From: Symbiodinium natans
Taxonomy: Eukaryota; Sar; Dinophyceae; Suessiales; Symbiodiniaceae
Assembly (NCBI GenBank): GCA_905221605.1
Contig: CAJNDS010002156.1
Location: 1-64,000, forward strand
DNA length: 64,000 bases
Direction: 5' to 3'
In this document: positions 23,142-35,536 of the stretch, piece by piece
How positions within the stretch are numbered: the stretch's first letter is position 1
How the letters are laid out: each line of letters opens with the position of its first letter
Notes under the pieces: model-generated
What the model was told of the DNA's origin: nothing
The model's database searches: none
Seen by the model: only the letters and a program-made list of their open reading frames with translations
Made by a program: the position numbers and the translations under genes

Positions 23142-23188
23142 AGAAACCCTAAACCCTAAACCCTAAACCCGAAACCCTAAACCCTAAG
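23142..23188 (+). repeat. Telomeric array, CCCTAAA orientation
   Basis: Six units, one with CCCGAAA. The array ends CCCTAAG. Confidence 0.93.
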
Positions 23189-23527
23189 CTGCTGTGCCAG
23201 CTATGTCTTGAACCTTATGTCCACCCCGCGCATCCCACCCGACCTCGTGAGGCACCTGGGGAGTTGCAGCAGCAAGCACCACGTCCCCAAGAGAGTTCTC
23301 GACCTGATCTTGAAGTAGCTACCAGTGTAAAGGCCCACGTCTGCTTTTGCGAAGGATGCGAGAATTCTGACAAGCCCGACAAGACAATGAGCTCCAGATA
23401 TACAAAGATATGAGAAGAGTCCGGGGGACTGTGCGCTTTCTTGTTTTTCTTCCTTGACATCTCTTGTAACAGAAAAGATGCACGAAACCAAGTTTGGCAA
23501 GAGTCCATTGCTATTTATATGCTGATG

Positions 23528-23800
23528 TGCGCTGGTTTTGGGGTTTGGGGCTTAGGGTTCAAAGAAATTAGGGATTTAAGGGTTTTCGGTTTAGGCTTTA
23601 GGGTTTTAGGGTCATGGTCTGGGTACTGACTCCACACCCTGTAGGCTCTGGGGCAGTTTCGGGGGTTAGGGTTTAGTCAGGGTGTAGGGCTGTAGTTAGG
23701 GTTTAGCGCTTATGGTTTGAGGGCTTGGGGTTTCAGGGCTTTAGGGCTTGTAGGGCTTTAGGGGTTCAGGGTTTGGGCAACGTAAGTGCTTGAGGGTTTA
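23528..23800 (+). repeat. Strongly decayed telomeric array, TTTAGGG orientation
   Basis: About 270 bases are made mostly of variants such as TTTGGGG, GCTTAGGG, TTTTAGGG and TTAAGGG, interrupted by short unique pieces. It looks like an old array. A similar decayed zone lies at 54540-54740. Confidence 0.7.
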
Positions 23801-24531
23801 GACTCCGTAAATCTGGAAACCACAATAACACAACAACTGGAACACCCCCAAATCTAACGCGTACCAGTAATCCCCTTGGCCTGAACCCTAGAGACCTACT
23901 CTTTTCGAATAAAAAAGCGACAGCTACTACACAGTGTCCCTCCCCGTCAGGACGCCGGCTCGCTGGCCCAGGAGGATGCCAAAACGCACAGGCGTGCCGT
24001 GGAGCCTGCATGGGCTAATATTCGCATAGGGACCCCCCAAACATAGAACAGAATAATCCCTCTATTATCCTTACAAGGAAGAATATCTTGTTGTTTTTTT
24101 GGGGGTTCTTAAGCAACTGGTAGATGGGCAGTCGTGGATGTAAGGATCCGCGCGGCTGTTTACGGCGTGGTAGCAGTGCTAAGAAGTGCCATAGCATTAT
24201 CATATCAGAACCAGCTTGTAGCTGTGTCCCCAGTTCCAAAGAGTTACCTTAGCAGCTTAGACTTGATACACCGGGACGAATCGGGTGCAGCTGTCCTGAA
24301 GCTCCGAGTGGCAGCAGATGCTCAGGGTTCTAGCGCTTTGTTCGGTTTCAGGTCTATCCAAACAGTCTGTACAGAGGCTAGCAGGGTAGGGGATCAACAA
24401 GAATTACTTGGGATCAAAAAACACTTTATTTATAGGCAGATCAACAAAAACATATTTGGAATCAACAAATAATTTACTGAAGGCTTCGAAGGCTTGTTGC
24501 AAGCGGAGCGGAGCCTGCAAACGCTCAGAAA

Positions 24532-24822
24532 TGCAGCATTTCTGGCCGTTCGAAAGCTCTAAATACCGAAAAATACAGCAGTTATGCGGGAACTACTGAA
24601 AATAGCAGCACTTCTGAGTTTCCAGGAAGGCCGCAGATACTGTAGAAAAGCAGCAGTTCGGCGCTTTCAGACGAAGCTAGAAACACTGTGCGTTGCAGCA
24701 TTTCTGAGTTTCCAGAGGTTGCAATTACTGTCAATAGCAGCATCTCTGCGCTTTCAGAGGCTGGAGATTCCTGTAAATAGCAGCATTTCTGAGTTTCCAG
24801 AGGCTGCAAATCAGTGCTGGCA
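24532..24822 (+). repeat. 43-45 bp minisatellite
   Basis: Units begin AGCAGCATTTCTGAGTTTCC and recur at about 24532, 24575, 24604 (short), 24649, 24694, 24736 and 24779. The period is 42-45 bases. Confidence 0.85.
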
Positions 24823-24837
24823 TCTTGGCATTAGAAG

Positions 24838-25050
24838 TTTCGAAAAAATGCGTATACTCTGAAGCTAGCCACCCTCCCCATGCGCAAACACAATGCTCGC
24901 ATCAAGGGTTTCGAAAGTATGCTGCAGCCTGGCACGACCTAGAACAAAGCGGGGGGGTTGGGGAGGGTGCAACCCCCCCCGCATTTGCAAACACAATGCT
25001 CGCATAATGGGTTTCGAAAAGAAGCGTATGCTTTGAAGCAAGCTGGCACG
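24838..25050 (+). repeat. Degenerate tandem repeat of about 100 bp
   Basis: GCAAACACAATGCTCGCAT followed by GGGTTTCGAAA occurs at about 24882 and 24986. A third, partial piece (TTTCGAAAAAATGCGTATAC) lies at 24838. Confidence 0.75.
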
Positions 25051-25059
25051 ACTTCTTCC

Positions 25060-25215
25060 CTGCCTTCTTTGTTTCTTCCTTCCTTCCTTGCTTCCTTGCT
25101 TCCTTGCTTGCTTGTTCGCTTCCTTGCTTGCTTGCTTCCTTCCTTCCTTCCGTCCTTCCGCCCTTCCTTCCTCCCTCCCTCCTTCTCTCTCTCCCTCCCT
25201 TACCTTCCCTTTCTC
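25060..25215 (+). repeat. CT-rich (CTTC/CTTG)n microsatellite
   Basis: Irregular runs of TTCC, CTTG and CCTT over about 150 bases. Confidence 0.85.
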
Positions 25216-25841
25216 CGTCGGAAGAACAAAATAATTTTTTGTAATCCTAGATACATTGTTTTTGGGTCCTCAGTAAATTTTCTTGATGCCAAATAATTCT
25301 TTTTTGATCCGCGTGCCCTGCCAGTAGCTGTGATTGGTGTAGGGTTCATGTGCACTCTTACATTGGGTTCCTGAACCAGCTTGAGCTGCTTTCGCTAAGT
25401 GTCTAAGAACTGGCAAAAGGATATCGGATATCCGATATTCAATTGCTACTTAAGCTGGATGACGCAGAAAGACCCAGTAAGACTCTTTAGGGAGCTACCC
25501 CCCAACCCAACCCTGAAGTTTGGAGGCTGACTTGATGAAATTTGAGGCCTTCGAGGGAAGGGGAGGGTGAGGGCAATCGACCTGAACTTCCTTTCGCTTT
25601 GCTTTGTGACGAAGGTTCAATGCATGGATCTGATGGTTGGATTTACTGTGTGTAAGCGGTTGGAGGAGACACAACAAGTCACAGCAACTTTTGCACAGAT
25701 GATTAATACCCTTCAGCCATGGCTTGAACCCAGGCATGCCTGGTGGCAAAGTTGCCGAAGAAGGAGCTATTGAAGGTGCCTTTGCAGGGCATCCCCTCAC
25801 GTGGGGCCCATCCAGTCTGTCTCTTGGTGTGCACAAAACCC

Positions 25842-25900
25842 TAAAACCCAGAACCCTAAATCCTAAACCCCACACCCTACACCCTAAACCCCAGCGTCTG
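25842..25900 (+). repeat. Decayed telomeric array, CCCTAAA orientation
   Basis: About eight units with TCCTAAA and CACCCTA variants. Two further small arrays face each other at 26187-26245 (CCCTAAA-type) and 26279-26310 (TTTAGGG-type). Confidence 0.8.
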
Positions 25901-26319
25901 GAAAGATGAACAGTGAAGTTTGCAGTCTTCAGGCAGAAAAGCCAACCATCAGGCTGCATCTCACAGTTGCATGCCCCCCCCCGCGAAGTTGACAACTGTT
26001 AACGGCTTGAGCAGATACGCATGTCTACAGGGTAAACAATAACTCTGTGTACCTTTCTGCCATTTGGACTGCCCGCGCTCCCAAGGTGATATCAGACATC
26101 CTCCCACAATGCAGACCCTTGCAGACTAATCCTACATGCCGCACGTGCCTTTCTTCGCCATGACCTGTCAGGGCCACCATGCTTGCGTATCCTAAACCCT
26201 AACAAGCCCCAAGCCCAAAACCCTGAACCCTAAACCCTCAAAGGCGGTAGCGCCGCGAAGAGTCACTGCGTTTTGGGTGGTTTTAGGGTTTAGGGTGTAG
26301 GGCGTAGGGTGCGGCAGGT

Positions 26320-28150
26320 GGGGGGAGCGTGTCGGATGCGAGCGTCCGTGCGTTTATGCTTGTAGACCATGAGTCTGAGTCCCTGCTAATGCTTTGACAA
26401 CATTTCACAGCATGAGAGGGGGCTGGGGGAGAGATCTAGGATCTATGCTGTCAGTTGCTTCTTCGGACGGAGGGGTGAGCTGCCCATAGATTCCTTTGAA
26501 CAGGAAACCTTTCTTCCTCTACCGTAGGAAAGCCTCGTATGTTGCTCGGAAACCTTCACTTCCTTTTCTCTCTTGCCTGTATACTTGATCTTTCTTCCCA
26601 AGTGATTCACCAGATAGATGAGATCTTGATAGGAGGTTTGGGGAGGTGAGAAGGGGTCCTGTAGCTCCCCCGCACCCACCCACCCACCCCCCACCGCTCT
26701 CTCGCGCGTGCAACGTCCCCAGGCCCGTGACTTTTTACGCTTGGTCTGACTTGTGCTTCCGCGCGTGGTCGGGGAGGCATTCTTTTTGGAGGGGGAAGGG
26801 CATCAAACAAAACAACGTGTGGTGTCTTCTTGTGCTCCCATACTTGCTCCTTGGCTGCATCTGTGGTGACGATCCTCAGGTTTTGACACGATCACGTCCT
26901 CTGCTACTTTTTTGTTCAATAAGACAGCGTAGATTTCCTTAGCTATGATTCGGACAACATGCCGTTTCTTCACAAATTGACCTGAAGTGCCCATTATACC
27001 GAGTTTTGACAAGCGTAGCTCATTGGATGCAACTGTGAGGAACAGAGACATGCGGAACAACTTGCCACGAGGTATATATCCAGCGCGCTGGTGTCTGAGA
27101 GGCACACTCCACATGCGGCAGTCGAATGCCCAGCAACTGGAGAAAGACTGATGCTAAATTTAGCCGGTGACTCTCAGCTAGAGGTGCATCATTCTGAGGG
27201 GTTGCTTATGGGGCTGTTGTAAATAAGGATTGCCTGGGCTCCATGGCTGCTGCGGGGGTTTAGCTTTATGGTATCTAAGTTTGTTTGAAAGGTGGCGTGG
27301 TTGAGCCATGCAGCAGCCAAGCTCGAGCACATTGCTCCTACAAAGGATATACAAAACATGATGCACCACGAAGTCTGTGGCAAATGCACTCCTACACGCC
27401 ACTAGTCACAACACCATCCCAACCCTCAGCCTTAATAAACAAAACCTACACCCAAAATCCAATGGTCAGACCCTGCCTACGACTCACGTCTGCTCTTTTT
27501 GACTCTGCCTTTGCGTGGCCCCCACACCTAACAGCCAAAGGAAGTTGACTGGGACCCTGCGTTTCAGTAGCTGAAAGGCTTGTCGGAGCGGTCTCGCCTG
27601 ATGCCGCATTCTTGCCTGTATAAGCTGTTACTCCTAAAATCTCCTACCTTCGGTATGTGCACTTGACATGTCTATACATAGATATGCATGTGTGTATATG
27701 GTACTATATACAAATATGGTGCCTCCCCCCAAAGATCCACACTTTTTCAACAAGCATCTGCGCGTTGCCTACTTCTATCTTGGAACCCATTTCCATCAAA
27801 TAAAGCACCTTACCTTAGATATGTGCTGTTCCTTTGACAATTCGATACAAACTAGCCCCTATTTCTGGCGAGGAATGCGCTAATAACATTTCAAGATCGT
27901 TGCAACATATTGCAACTACCTGTGCCATCAACACATCAGCAACAGAATGCAATGTTTTCACATGAGACTACCCCTGAATTTTGTAGCAGGATAAGACTTG
28001 AAGGCCACACCGAATATTGGTATTTGTACATTACACTTTTTTCACCTTCACCTTTTGCATTAGGGAAACAAATTAGTCCCTTGAAATGGCTGATCTAATC
28101 GGGGGTCAATCTGGCTTACGAGTGCTGGAGAAGGCCTGGCCCTTAGCCTC
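26320..28150. other. No supported gene
   Basis: Frames of up to 103 codons occur on both strands (26803-27114 minus is the longest). The part after 27600 is AT-rich. No telomeric array is present for 1.8 kb, one of the longest array-free gaps in the right-hand three quarters of the window. Confidence 0.35.
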
Positions 28151-28156
28151 CTCTGG

Positions 28157-28212
28157 CCCTAAACCCCAAAGCCCTAAGCCCTAAGCCCTAAGCCCTAAAC
28201 CCTAAACCCCCT
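28157..28212 (+). repeat. Telomeric array, CCCTAAA orientation with CCCTAAG units
   Basis: Eight units; four consecutive units are CCCTAAG. Confidence 0.92.
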
Positions 28213-28889
28213 CTAAACTCCAAAAGAGTCCTCCCACAAGTCCAGCCAGCGACTGAGACACGACCCACAGGCTCCCATGCGCAGGATGCTTTTGGGGCTA
28301 AGGTGCTTGAGGATGCGGGGTTTGGGCCTATGTTGGCTCTGTGCTTTGAAGCATGACTGGTGCCGTTCGCATGCGTTGGGCTCTGCATGTCACATAGCTG
28401 TCGCCCTCTGCTGATGCTTATTCAAGAGCTTGCAAGATCAGTCAGGGCGGCCTGATGTCTGTCATACACAGGGCCTAGGCAGTATGGGAACCATAGTCTA
28501 CGATCCAGTACCGGAAAAAAGACTCCTGCCACCCCCAAAGTTAGCAAAGTCAAGTTTGGGCTTTAGCCTCTTGGAGCCTGTGGGTCCTGCAGAACTGTAC
28601 AGCTGCTGTCGTTGTTCACGCTTCCTCCGACGATTCTACATTCTCTGCTTAGATGCATGACTTCATTCCCAGCGCATTAATCCGGTCCCTTTGCCTCCTT
28701 TAAAGGGTTCTGATGTACGGGACCTTAGTTTGTATAGGGCATCTAAGAAGGGGTTTATTTTGGGGGGTCCCCCTCTCAGTCTCTTAGTGGTTTAGGGTTG
28801 AGATGGCCTCATCACCTGCCAACAGCTTTCGTGAGCTGCGCTGGCATCGGGTCACCATGAGCTCACGCAGCTGCCCTCCTGGCATAGTA

Positions 28890-28966
28890 CTTGGGTTTAG
28901 GGTTTGGGGTTTAGGGTTAAGGGTTTAAGGTTTGGGGTTTAGGGTTGAGGGTTTAGGGTTGTATCA
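28890..28966 (+). repeat. Telomeric array, TTTAGGG orientation
   Basis: About ten units with TTTGGGG and TTAAGGG variants. Confidence 0.9.
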
Positions 28967-28979
28967 AGTATAGTCCATC

Positions 28980-30110
28980 CGTGCATGTGGGGTTAGTTAT
29001 TTGTGCATTTAGGGGCTATTTCTGTGACTAACAAATCAGAATGGTATGTGTGTGTCGCTTAACTGAAATTGTAAACATCATAACGTCCTTGGAGGTCGGT
29101 TCAAAGCTGGGTACAAAGTGTGAGGTGCAACCGTGAGACTATATATTGATCATAAGGCGATCGCAAGTGTGATTCAGTTTAATGGCTGAATCATGACATA
29201 GTTTTATGATAAACTTGGTCGAACCAGTAGACTGCCCATTCTGTTGCATGGCATTTTCCCCAACTCGATAGGTTTAATGGTTTGCCCAGTTTTCTGCTTG
29301 GTTCATGAATGCACAAATAACAATGGGCGTGAAAGATGTGAAGTAAACACGTGTAATTAGCTATAACCTAATCGAAAGGTGGCTCAAAGCCATGTTCACT
29401 GACTTGGGGCTCGCTGTTTCTTGCATTTAAGGTCCAATTCTGTGACTAACAAAATGCCTCATTTGAACGACATGTTCTTATGTAACGAACTGTAACATGA
29501 CGTAAGTGCAGGCCAGTTTCCTGAATCTGCAGATATTGGTAGGGACCCTCTTTCCCTGTTCGGGGGGTGGGGCCGGGTGGAGGGGGGGGGGGGAACACAA
29601 ACCCATGAAATTACAACTTAATCAAAAAGCGACGTCATGCAATCTTGTGACGTTAAGCTGATTGCTTAGTGTGTGTTAGAGACTGTTAGGGGGGGGGGTG
29701 GGGCGGGGGGAGGGAGGATTAAGAATACTAACGACACCAACACTAAATAATGCTCATACTAAGGATGCGAGCCATACCACTACTAAGGATCTTGTTGATT
29801 CTTTGCCAGTTGACACGCCCAAGCTTTGGCCTCTATACTTTGGACAGGCCTGGCCTAGCAAACATGCTTTCAAATGTTTCGTGGGCATTTCGTGTCCCAC
29901 TGTCCTTCCCAGTCACTGGATACATCAATAATAGAATCGTTGGGAAGGGAGGGGTTGATGAAGTTTAGTTAAGATGAGCCTTTTGTGTCGAGGAAATCTG
30001 TTTTTGTGGGGCTGGCATCCTGTGGGCATGCAAAGAAACGGCAGAATCAACACCCACATAAGAACAACATCCGCACCCCACTGAAGCAATTCTGCACCGA
30101 TGGTAGCGTC
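28980..30110. other. No supported gene
   Basis: AT-rich sequence with short frames. A G-rich patch (about 29565-29600 and 29688-29715) contains long G runs. CTGTGACTAACAAA occurs at about 29020 and 29442 as part of a loose dispersed duplication (both follow ATTTAGG or ATTTAAGG). Confidence 0.35.
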
Positions 30111-30473
30111 TTCCTAAACCCAAAACCCTAAACCTTGAACCCAAAACCCAAAACCCATTCTCTTGTGAACTTCCGGAGACCCATCCCGAACCTCGCGCAA
30201 GGCCAGCAGTCTCGGTGGACAGCAGTAAGACAACGACGTGCAGCAGAAGAGCGCGGTGCGAATTACTCCTTGGTTCGACGAGGGACGTATGAACCACTAA
30301 TCCGCGCGGTTTAGGGTTTAGGGTTAAGGGTTTAGGCTTCCTGGCATTTTTTCTGGCAAAACATGGGGCATAGGACTAGAGGCGCTGTGCAGACCCTCCT
30401 TCCCTCCTAGGGGACAGGACCGCTGTGTACAGCGTGGTCCATTATACCATCCCACGGGCTCCGGAACCTGCAA

Positions 30474-30568
30474 GGTTTAGGGTTTAGGGTTTAGGGTTTA
30501 GGGTTTAGGGTTTAGGGTTTAGGGTTTAGGGTTTAGGGTTTAGGGTTTAGGGTTTAGGGTTTAGGGTT
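30474..30568 (+). repeat. Telomeric array, TTTAGGG orientation
   Basis: About 13 perfect units. Two smaller decayed arrays precede it at 30112-30155 (CCCTAAA-type) and 30308-30340 (TTTAGGG-type). Confidence 0.97.
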
Positions 30569-30669
30569 CTAGAACCACTCTGGGACTGTCTGGAGCCCTC
30601 TGTGGACTGCTCTCGTGACTCTAGGGACCTCCATGGGGCCTCCATTTCACCATGTCACAGACCCCCTAT

Positions 30670-30776
30670 CTTACTGTTGGTTGGCAGGGAATAAGGGAAT
30701 GAGGGCTCTATAAATACCATTTAAGGGATTTTATAGGGTACCTCATTGCCCCCATTCCTTGCTAACCAACAGTAAG
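30670..30776 (+). mobile_element. MITE family D, copy 1
   Basis: Terminal inverted repeat CTTACTGTTGGTTGGCAGGG on the left; CTAACCAACAGTAAG on the right. Internally it carries GGGAATGAGG-like and TTAAGGGATT motifs found in the other three copies. The following sequence (LFNFAWNLWILSRPP in the frame after the terminal AG) is open for about 40 codons, compatible with an exon starting at the element's own CAGTAAG. Confidence 0.88.
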
Positions 30777-31108
30777 CTTTTCAACTTTGCCTGGAATTTG
30801 TGGATCCTTTCGAGGCCCCCGACCGTCTTTTCCTGTTTTGACCACATGGAGCGACCTTGCCCGATCCCCACCACTGGCCTCTACAGACCTCCTCTGGCCA
30901 GCTAGCTGGACCTCCTGCTCACCCCCTATGGACTGTCAGAAGACTCCTATGGCCTATGACCATCTGCACCGGGCGCGTACTCGTGTGAATATTTTACCAC
31001 TGCTGCTGCAAAAGAGAAAGCTTTGTCGCGGATGTCGGCACACATGAGCATGAGTAAAGGCCCCGGCCCTGATTCATTCCAGCAAGGGCGGCTTCACCTG
31101 GATCAACA

Positions 31109-31246
31109 CTTACTGTTGAATAGTAGGGAACGGGGGGAGTGAGGTACCCTATGAAATCCCTTTAAGGGTATGAATATACATAAAAAACATATATATATAT
31201 ATATCTAGTGCTCTAATTCCCTCATTCCCCGCGAACCAACAGTAAG
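31109..31246 (+). mobile_element. MITE family D, copy 2
   Basis: Left end CTTACTGTTGAATAGTAGGG, right end CGAACCAACAGTAAG. The middle is expanded by an (AT)n run. Confidence 0.88.
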
Positions 31247-31249
31247 AAC

Positions 31250-31850
31250 AAGGTGGTCGAAGTTGTGCGTCTGCCGTCTTCGCGCTATGGTTTTGATTGG
31301 TGTGTTTCGGAACCTCCTAAAGCAAGCGACTGAAGTCTTCGGCTGCTGCATGTGGTCGAGCTACAGTGTAAAGTATAATAAGTTAGGGCGTCAATGATGT
31401 GCCTGCTGTGTAGAAGGAGGAACAGAATGCACGTGGGGTTTGGGGTCAAATTTCAGGGTTTGGCTTGAGGTGTAAAGTCCCTCATGCATGGGCAACGAAA
31501 CTCCAACACGAGGGCCCCCACTATCCCTGTGAGCCACACAGTGGCACGCGCTACTGGGGTGCCCTGACAAGCTCTGCAGGAGCTGCAGGCTTGGGCGTCG
31601 CCGCCGCGGACCTTTCGCAGCAGCAGCGGTTCATTTCGGTGCCTTGTGGGAGATCATGAAATCCTATATTACGTGCAAGAACAACCAGAATATTATAATT
31701 ATATGCCCCGTAATGAGGTAGCTACATTTACCAGCGCCCTGCACCAACAACATGTCCGGGCTCCCAAGTCCTCATGTTGATGCTGAAGCATATTGAAGCT
31801 AGGCTATTTGTCTTGGCAGCCCAGTAACCATGTTATAGTAAGGGTACCCT
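31250..31850. other. No supported gene
   Basis: Only small frames (the best is plus 31465-31659). Small TTTAGGG arrays follow at 31857-31879 and 32033-32083. Confidence 0.35.
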
Positions 31851-32321
31851 GGTTGTTTAGGGTTTAGGGTTTAGGGTTAGTGGGGTTGGGTACAGGTGCC
31901 ATCAAGCTCCGTATCTGACTCTGCTCAGTACCATCGGCTGTGCCCGGCTTCGGCTGGCAGTTCCGCCCAGGGCACTGGCGACAAAAAGACACTGTTGTTA
32001 AAGGCAGATCCTTCTGAGTCCTGCCGGTGCAGGGTTTAGAGTTTAGGGGTTTAGGGGTTTAGGGTTTAGGGTTTAGGGGGTCGTGACACAGAACAGAACT
32101 CATGAGCCCACTGTGCAAAGTTACTGCGAAGTTGGTCCTCTGGGCGGGAAGACGAACCACTCTTTGCCTCGCATGTGACGACTCAGGAGGGAACACCAAA
32201 GTGTATGGCTCATCACTTGTGATGTTTGCCCGGTTAGTTCGGTTGCGTCCTAGGACGCATCTCAAGCCTGCATCCCGAAGCATGTGTGCCCTTTCCCAAC
32301 CAGCCGAGTGCAGGATATGTC

Positions 32322-32437
32322 GGGGTTTTCCGAAGTTAGGGGTACCTCATTGGGGTCCTTATTATAAGGGAATCCTACCATTTAGGGGGGGGGGGGGCTA
32401 TTTTTAGGGGTCCCCTATTTTCGCAAACCCCCCCCAT
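32322..32437 (+). mobile_element. MITE family B, copy 4
   Basis: A nearly complete copy: left GGGGTTTTCCGAAGTTAGGG, core AAGGGAATCCTACCATTTAG, right CCCCTATTTTCGCAAACCCC. A G-run of 14 bases sits in the middle. Confidence 0.9.
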
Positions 32438-33096
32438 GTAGAGGATCCCTCTGCTGGTCCTGGCCTGCGCTCGAGGGGCCTTCCTCTTCGCCTGTCAAGC
32501 TTAGAGAAGGAGTTGGAAGAATCTCCACTGCGAGCTTCAGATACAGTGTTTGAGCATGCTCATATGGATACACCCGCGCTCTCCACCCACAGCACCATCA
32601 ACCCGCCCATGATGACCATCTCTCGATGTTGCAGGGTTGCTTCTATGACGTGAACGGATGAGTGGTCGAAATGTATCAGCATTGGGTCAAGAGACCAAGT
32701 TCGAAGTCTTCGAGGTCGCAAAGGCACAGGGCACGTCATGTTGCAAGCTTGTGGTGGGAGCTGAACTCGGCAGCCGTCACAACTTTTCCACACTGAGGGA
32801 TGAGCTCACAAGCGCGACGCATTTCAACTTCAATGGGTGGTTGAAGGTTGCTCTGCAACTTCTCTGGGGCTTGTCTGCAGAATATCACCTTCTGCACAAC
32901 CCAAGGTTACATCAAGCCAGGGGCCACTTTTGGAGCCTTCTTTACGTTGTCACGCCTACGTGCGCACATGGTGCCTCGGGTGCCGGTGTGGAGGGCGGCT
33001 GAATCCGACACCTCGGCTGCATTTTCAAACCTCTATGGGGGAAGGTGTTCAAGGTTCTCCTCTGTGCACCCCTTAGGGGAAAAGAAGTTTCCCAAT

Positions 33097-33664
33097 CTAA
33101 GCGCACGATTTACATATTTCGAAAGGAGAGAGCGGGGGGAGGGGGGGGGGTTGGGAGGGGCTCCGTTTTTGAAGGGTGGCCCTGGGCTCCCGCACGCAGT
33201 GCAGGTCTCCCCGAATAGGAGCAGCTTGTTCCCTGGCAGCCTCGGTTAGCTGGCTGGCCAAGGGCTGTGGAGTCAACGTGTTGGCAAACGCACGCTGCAG
33301 CCAATGCACATGCCCTTGAACATGGGCCTCCCAGAAATCGGAGACAGATTTACGTACGAAGTCAAGCGTGTCTTGGTAGCAGGATACCAATGTTCCCCCC
33401 CCCAATCTCGCATCCCAGGCTTCACACTCAACTTTTTGCGCCATGCGCGCCGCATGCTCTCACGCTCCTCGTTCTGCACGTAGCTTCTCAGCTCGAACAC
33501 ACTTCCCCACGACATGCCATGGGTGGCAGGTGGATGGCTGCTGGAGGCCACCTGCATGAACATGTCAGCCTTGTCATCTCCAGGGTGCATTGCAGCTTCT
33601 CGTATGAAGAGCTCAGAAGGGTTCTTGATGTCCGATGGGCCGACCTGGCGAAAGAGAGCCCGAA
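33097..33664 (-). pseudogene. Coding relic with a frameshift, unrecognised
   Basis: Minus-strand sequence from about 33664 reads in one frame as convincing protein (for example PSELFIREAAMHPGDDK, then MSWGSVFELRSYVQNEERES). After about 33440 the protein-like sequence continues in the next frame (SDFWEAHVQGHVHWLQRAF). The switch falls at or just after a run of five A and before a run of nine G, sites prone to indels. Either a one-base indel has broken the gene, or a small intron is hidden here. No family was recognised. Confidence 0.5.
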
Positions 33665-33734
33665 TGCCTAAGCTATCACACCGTGCATCTTCCTAGTTCG
33701 TGGGAAATGGGGCAACACCAGCCGCTTTTTTGGA

Positions 33735-34455
33735 GCTTTTAGCACAAACTTCCTTTGCACACGTAAATGGCGAGAGAAGCGCCCGTTCGCCAAAAGTGGC
33801 TTTCCATGTACACTGCGTGCGATGCGTGCGCGACGTAAAGAGACAAGAGACTTCTCACAAAGAGTGGTTCTCCAATGAAAGCTTCAGATACGCTGCGTGC
33901 GCGGCGCTGTGAGAAAAGCCACTTCTGGCAAAAACTTGCCTTTCGAGAATGAGTGTTTTCGGGTACATTGCATACGTCACCTTTTCGCAAGAATGTCGCT
34001 TTTCACAGAAAGTTGTTTTCCGGCAAAAAGCGTCTTCATGTTTAGAAAATTGTCACCTTCACGTGCGCATTTTGTAAATGACGAGAAAAATCATGTCAGT
34101 TTTCGCAAAACGCAACCATGTTTGTTACACAATAGGGTGTGCCAGCGCGGCTCGGGTGTGCCTGTTTAAGCGTGCAGGCTTCCTCGTCCCCCCTTCCACA
34201 CGCAAACGTCCAGCAATATTGTGCTGATAGTGATAGGGCTGCCCCGCTTTTCGCAGAACATGTCGCTTGTCGCACACTTCCTTGCGTACGTAAACGGCGG
34301 AGAAAAGTCACTTCTCGCCAAAGTGGCTTTTCGGGATTGTCTGGTACACTGCGCACGCGACGCCACCAGAGAAGTGACTTTTTGCAAAACGCGACTCTCT
34401 GACAAACACACAAGGCGTTGTGCAAAATGTGGCCTTTTAGGACCATCTGCCCCGT
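33735..34455 (+). repeat. Degenerate tandem repeat rich in hairpins
   Basis: Similar blocks recur with GAGAAGTGACTT / AAAAGTGGCTTTTC-type hairpins, each followed by TACACTGCGTGCGCGACG-like sequence (clear at 33770-33830, 33850-33930 and 34300-34390; weaker between). The spacing is irregular, about 70-130 bases. No protein-coding frame is conserved across the units. Confidence 0.6.
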
Positions 34456-34922
34456 AACATCAAACAAGTCCTACACGCCAGCACAGCCGCAGTGTTTATT
34501 TAGCCCCCGTAGAGCCTAGAGTTGCAACTTGCAATGCATGCCTCCCGCAACCTTCCTGAACTGCCGGGACCATGGGATACACGACATGCGAAGAGGGCTT
34601 TCACAGCAAAAAGGCTCACAACTCAGATCTGTCCGTGGCTCTTCGGCTCTCTAGATGGACCTGACACGCTGAGCCCTGAAGCTCCTTACAGCAGGCTGCA
34701 CACCCTAAGGGTCCATGTACCTATAGTAGTACATACCTGGGCCCTAAAGCTACCCCTTAAGGCCCCTTGCAAATACCCATATGGGTACACGAAGCCTTTC
34801 GGACAAGCTGGGCCTTCACCGAGGCATGGTTTGGAGCATTGGCAGAGCCATCCCACCACCTGCAAACGCAGTTCGCACTCGCTCCTCGTGTCTCCTAGCC
34901 TTAGCCTTACAATGCCTTGCAC

Positions 34923-35023
34923 TTGGGATGTCCCCCTTTGTACTAACAGTCCTTAATAGTGATTATAGTACGTCCTGTTATTATCCCTACTAAGGACTGT
35001 CAGTATAAGGGGGAATATCCCAA
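34923..35023 (+). mobile_element. MITE family C, copy 1
   Basis: Left end TTGGGATGTCCCCCTTTGTA, right end TATAAGGGGGAATATCCCAA, with ACTAACAGTCC / GGACTGTCAGT continuing the inverted repeat inward. Confidence 0.9.
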
Positions 35024-35392
35024 CCTTGCACCTTCAAATTCGAGTCTCCAGAACTCCGAAGCCCCAGTTGCCAGGCTTCGATCCAAATTGTGAGAAGCTG
35101 CGCCAACAAATGAGAACCGTACCCCGCTCCGTGATACAACACTGTAAATCTTGCGCTACCTGGGGCTATGTACTTCAGTCATTAGTGGTGGGGGCCGTCT
35201 GTTCGTGCGGGTCCCCGCCCGTCGCGGCCCCACCTTGTTCGTTCATTTAAGACCTCTTACTCCCTGTAGACAACCTTCAATAGGCTCTGGGCGCGATGAA
35301 CCAGAGCAGGCGAAACCTTGAACACTGAACGCCTCCTTGACTTTGAACGCCCTATGAGTCTCTATCAGCCCTTTAAAAGGAAATACCTCAAA

Positions 35393-35443
35393 CCCCAAAC
35401 CCTAAACCCTAAACCCTAAAGTCCTAAACCCTAAACCCTAAAC
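35393..35443 (+). repeat. Telomeric array, CCCTAAA orientation
   Basis: Seven units interrupted once by GTCCTAAA. Confidence 0.92.
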
Positions 35444-35536
35444 CTCCCCTGCCACGTGGTACCTCGGCCTGCTTTCTGGCCCTGTGAAGGCGTCATCAAG
35501 GCCTGGACGTGGGTCTATCACGTAGCGACTACATAG

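Noticed and set aside
24010-24115. A further family B MITE (TATTCGCATAGGGACCCCCC ... GGGGGTTCTT)
   Set aside because: Only the outermost bases resemble the family and the internal motifs are absent.
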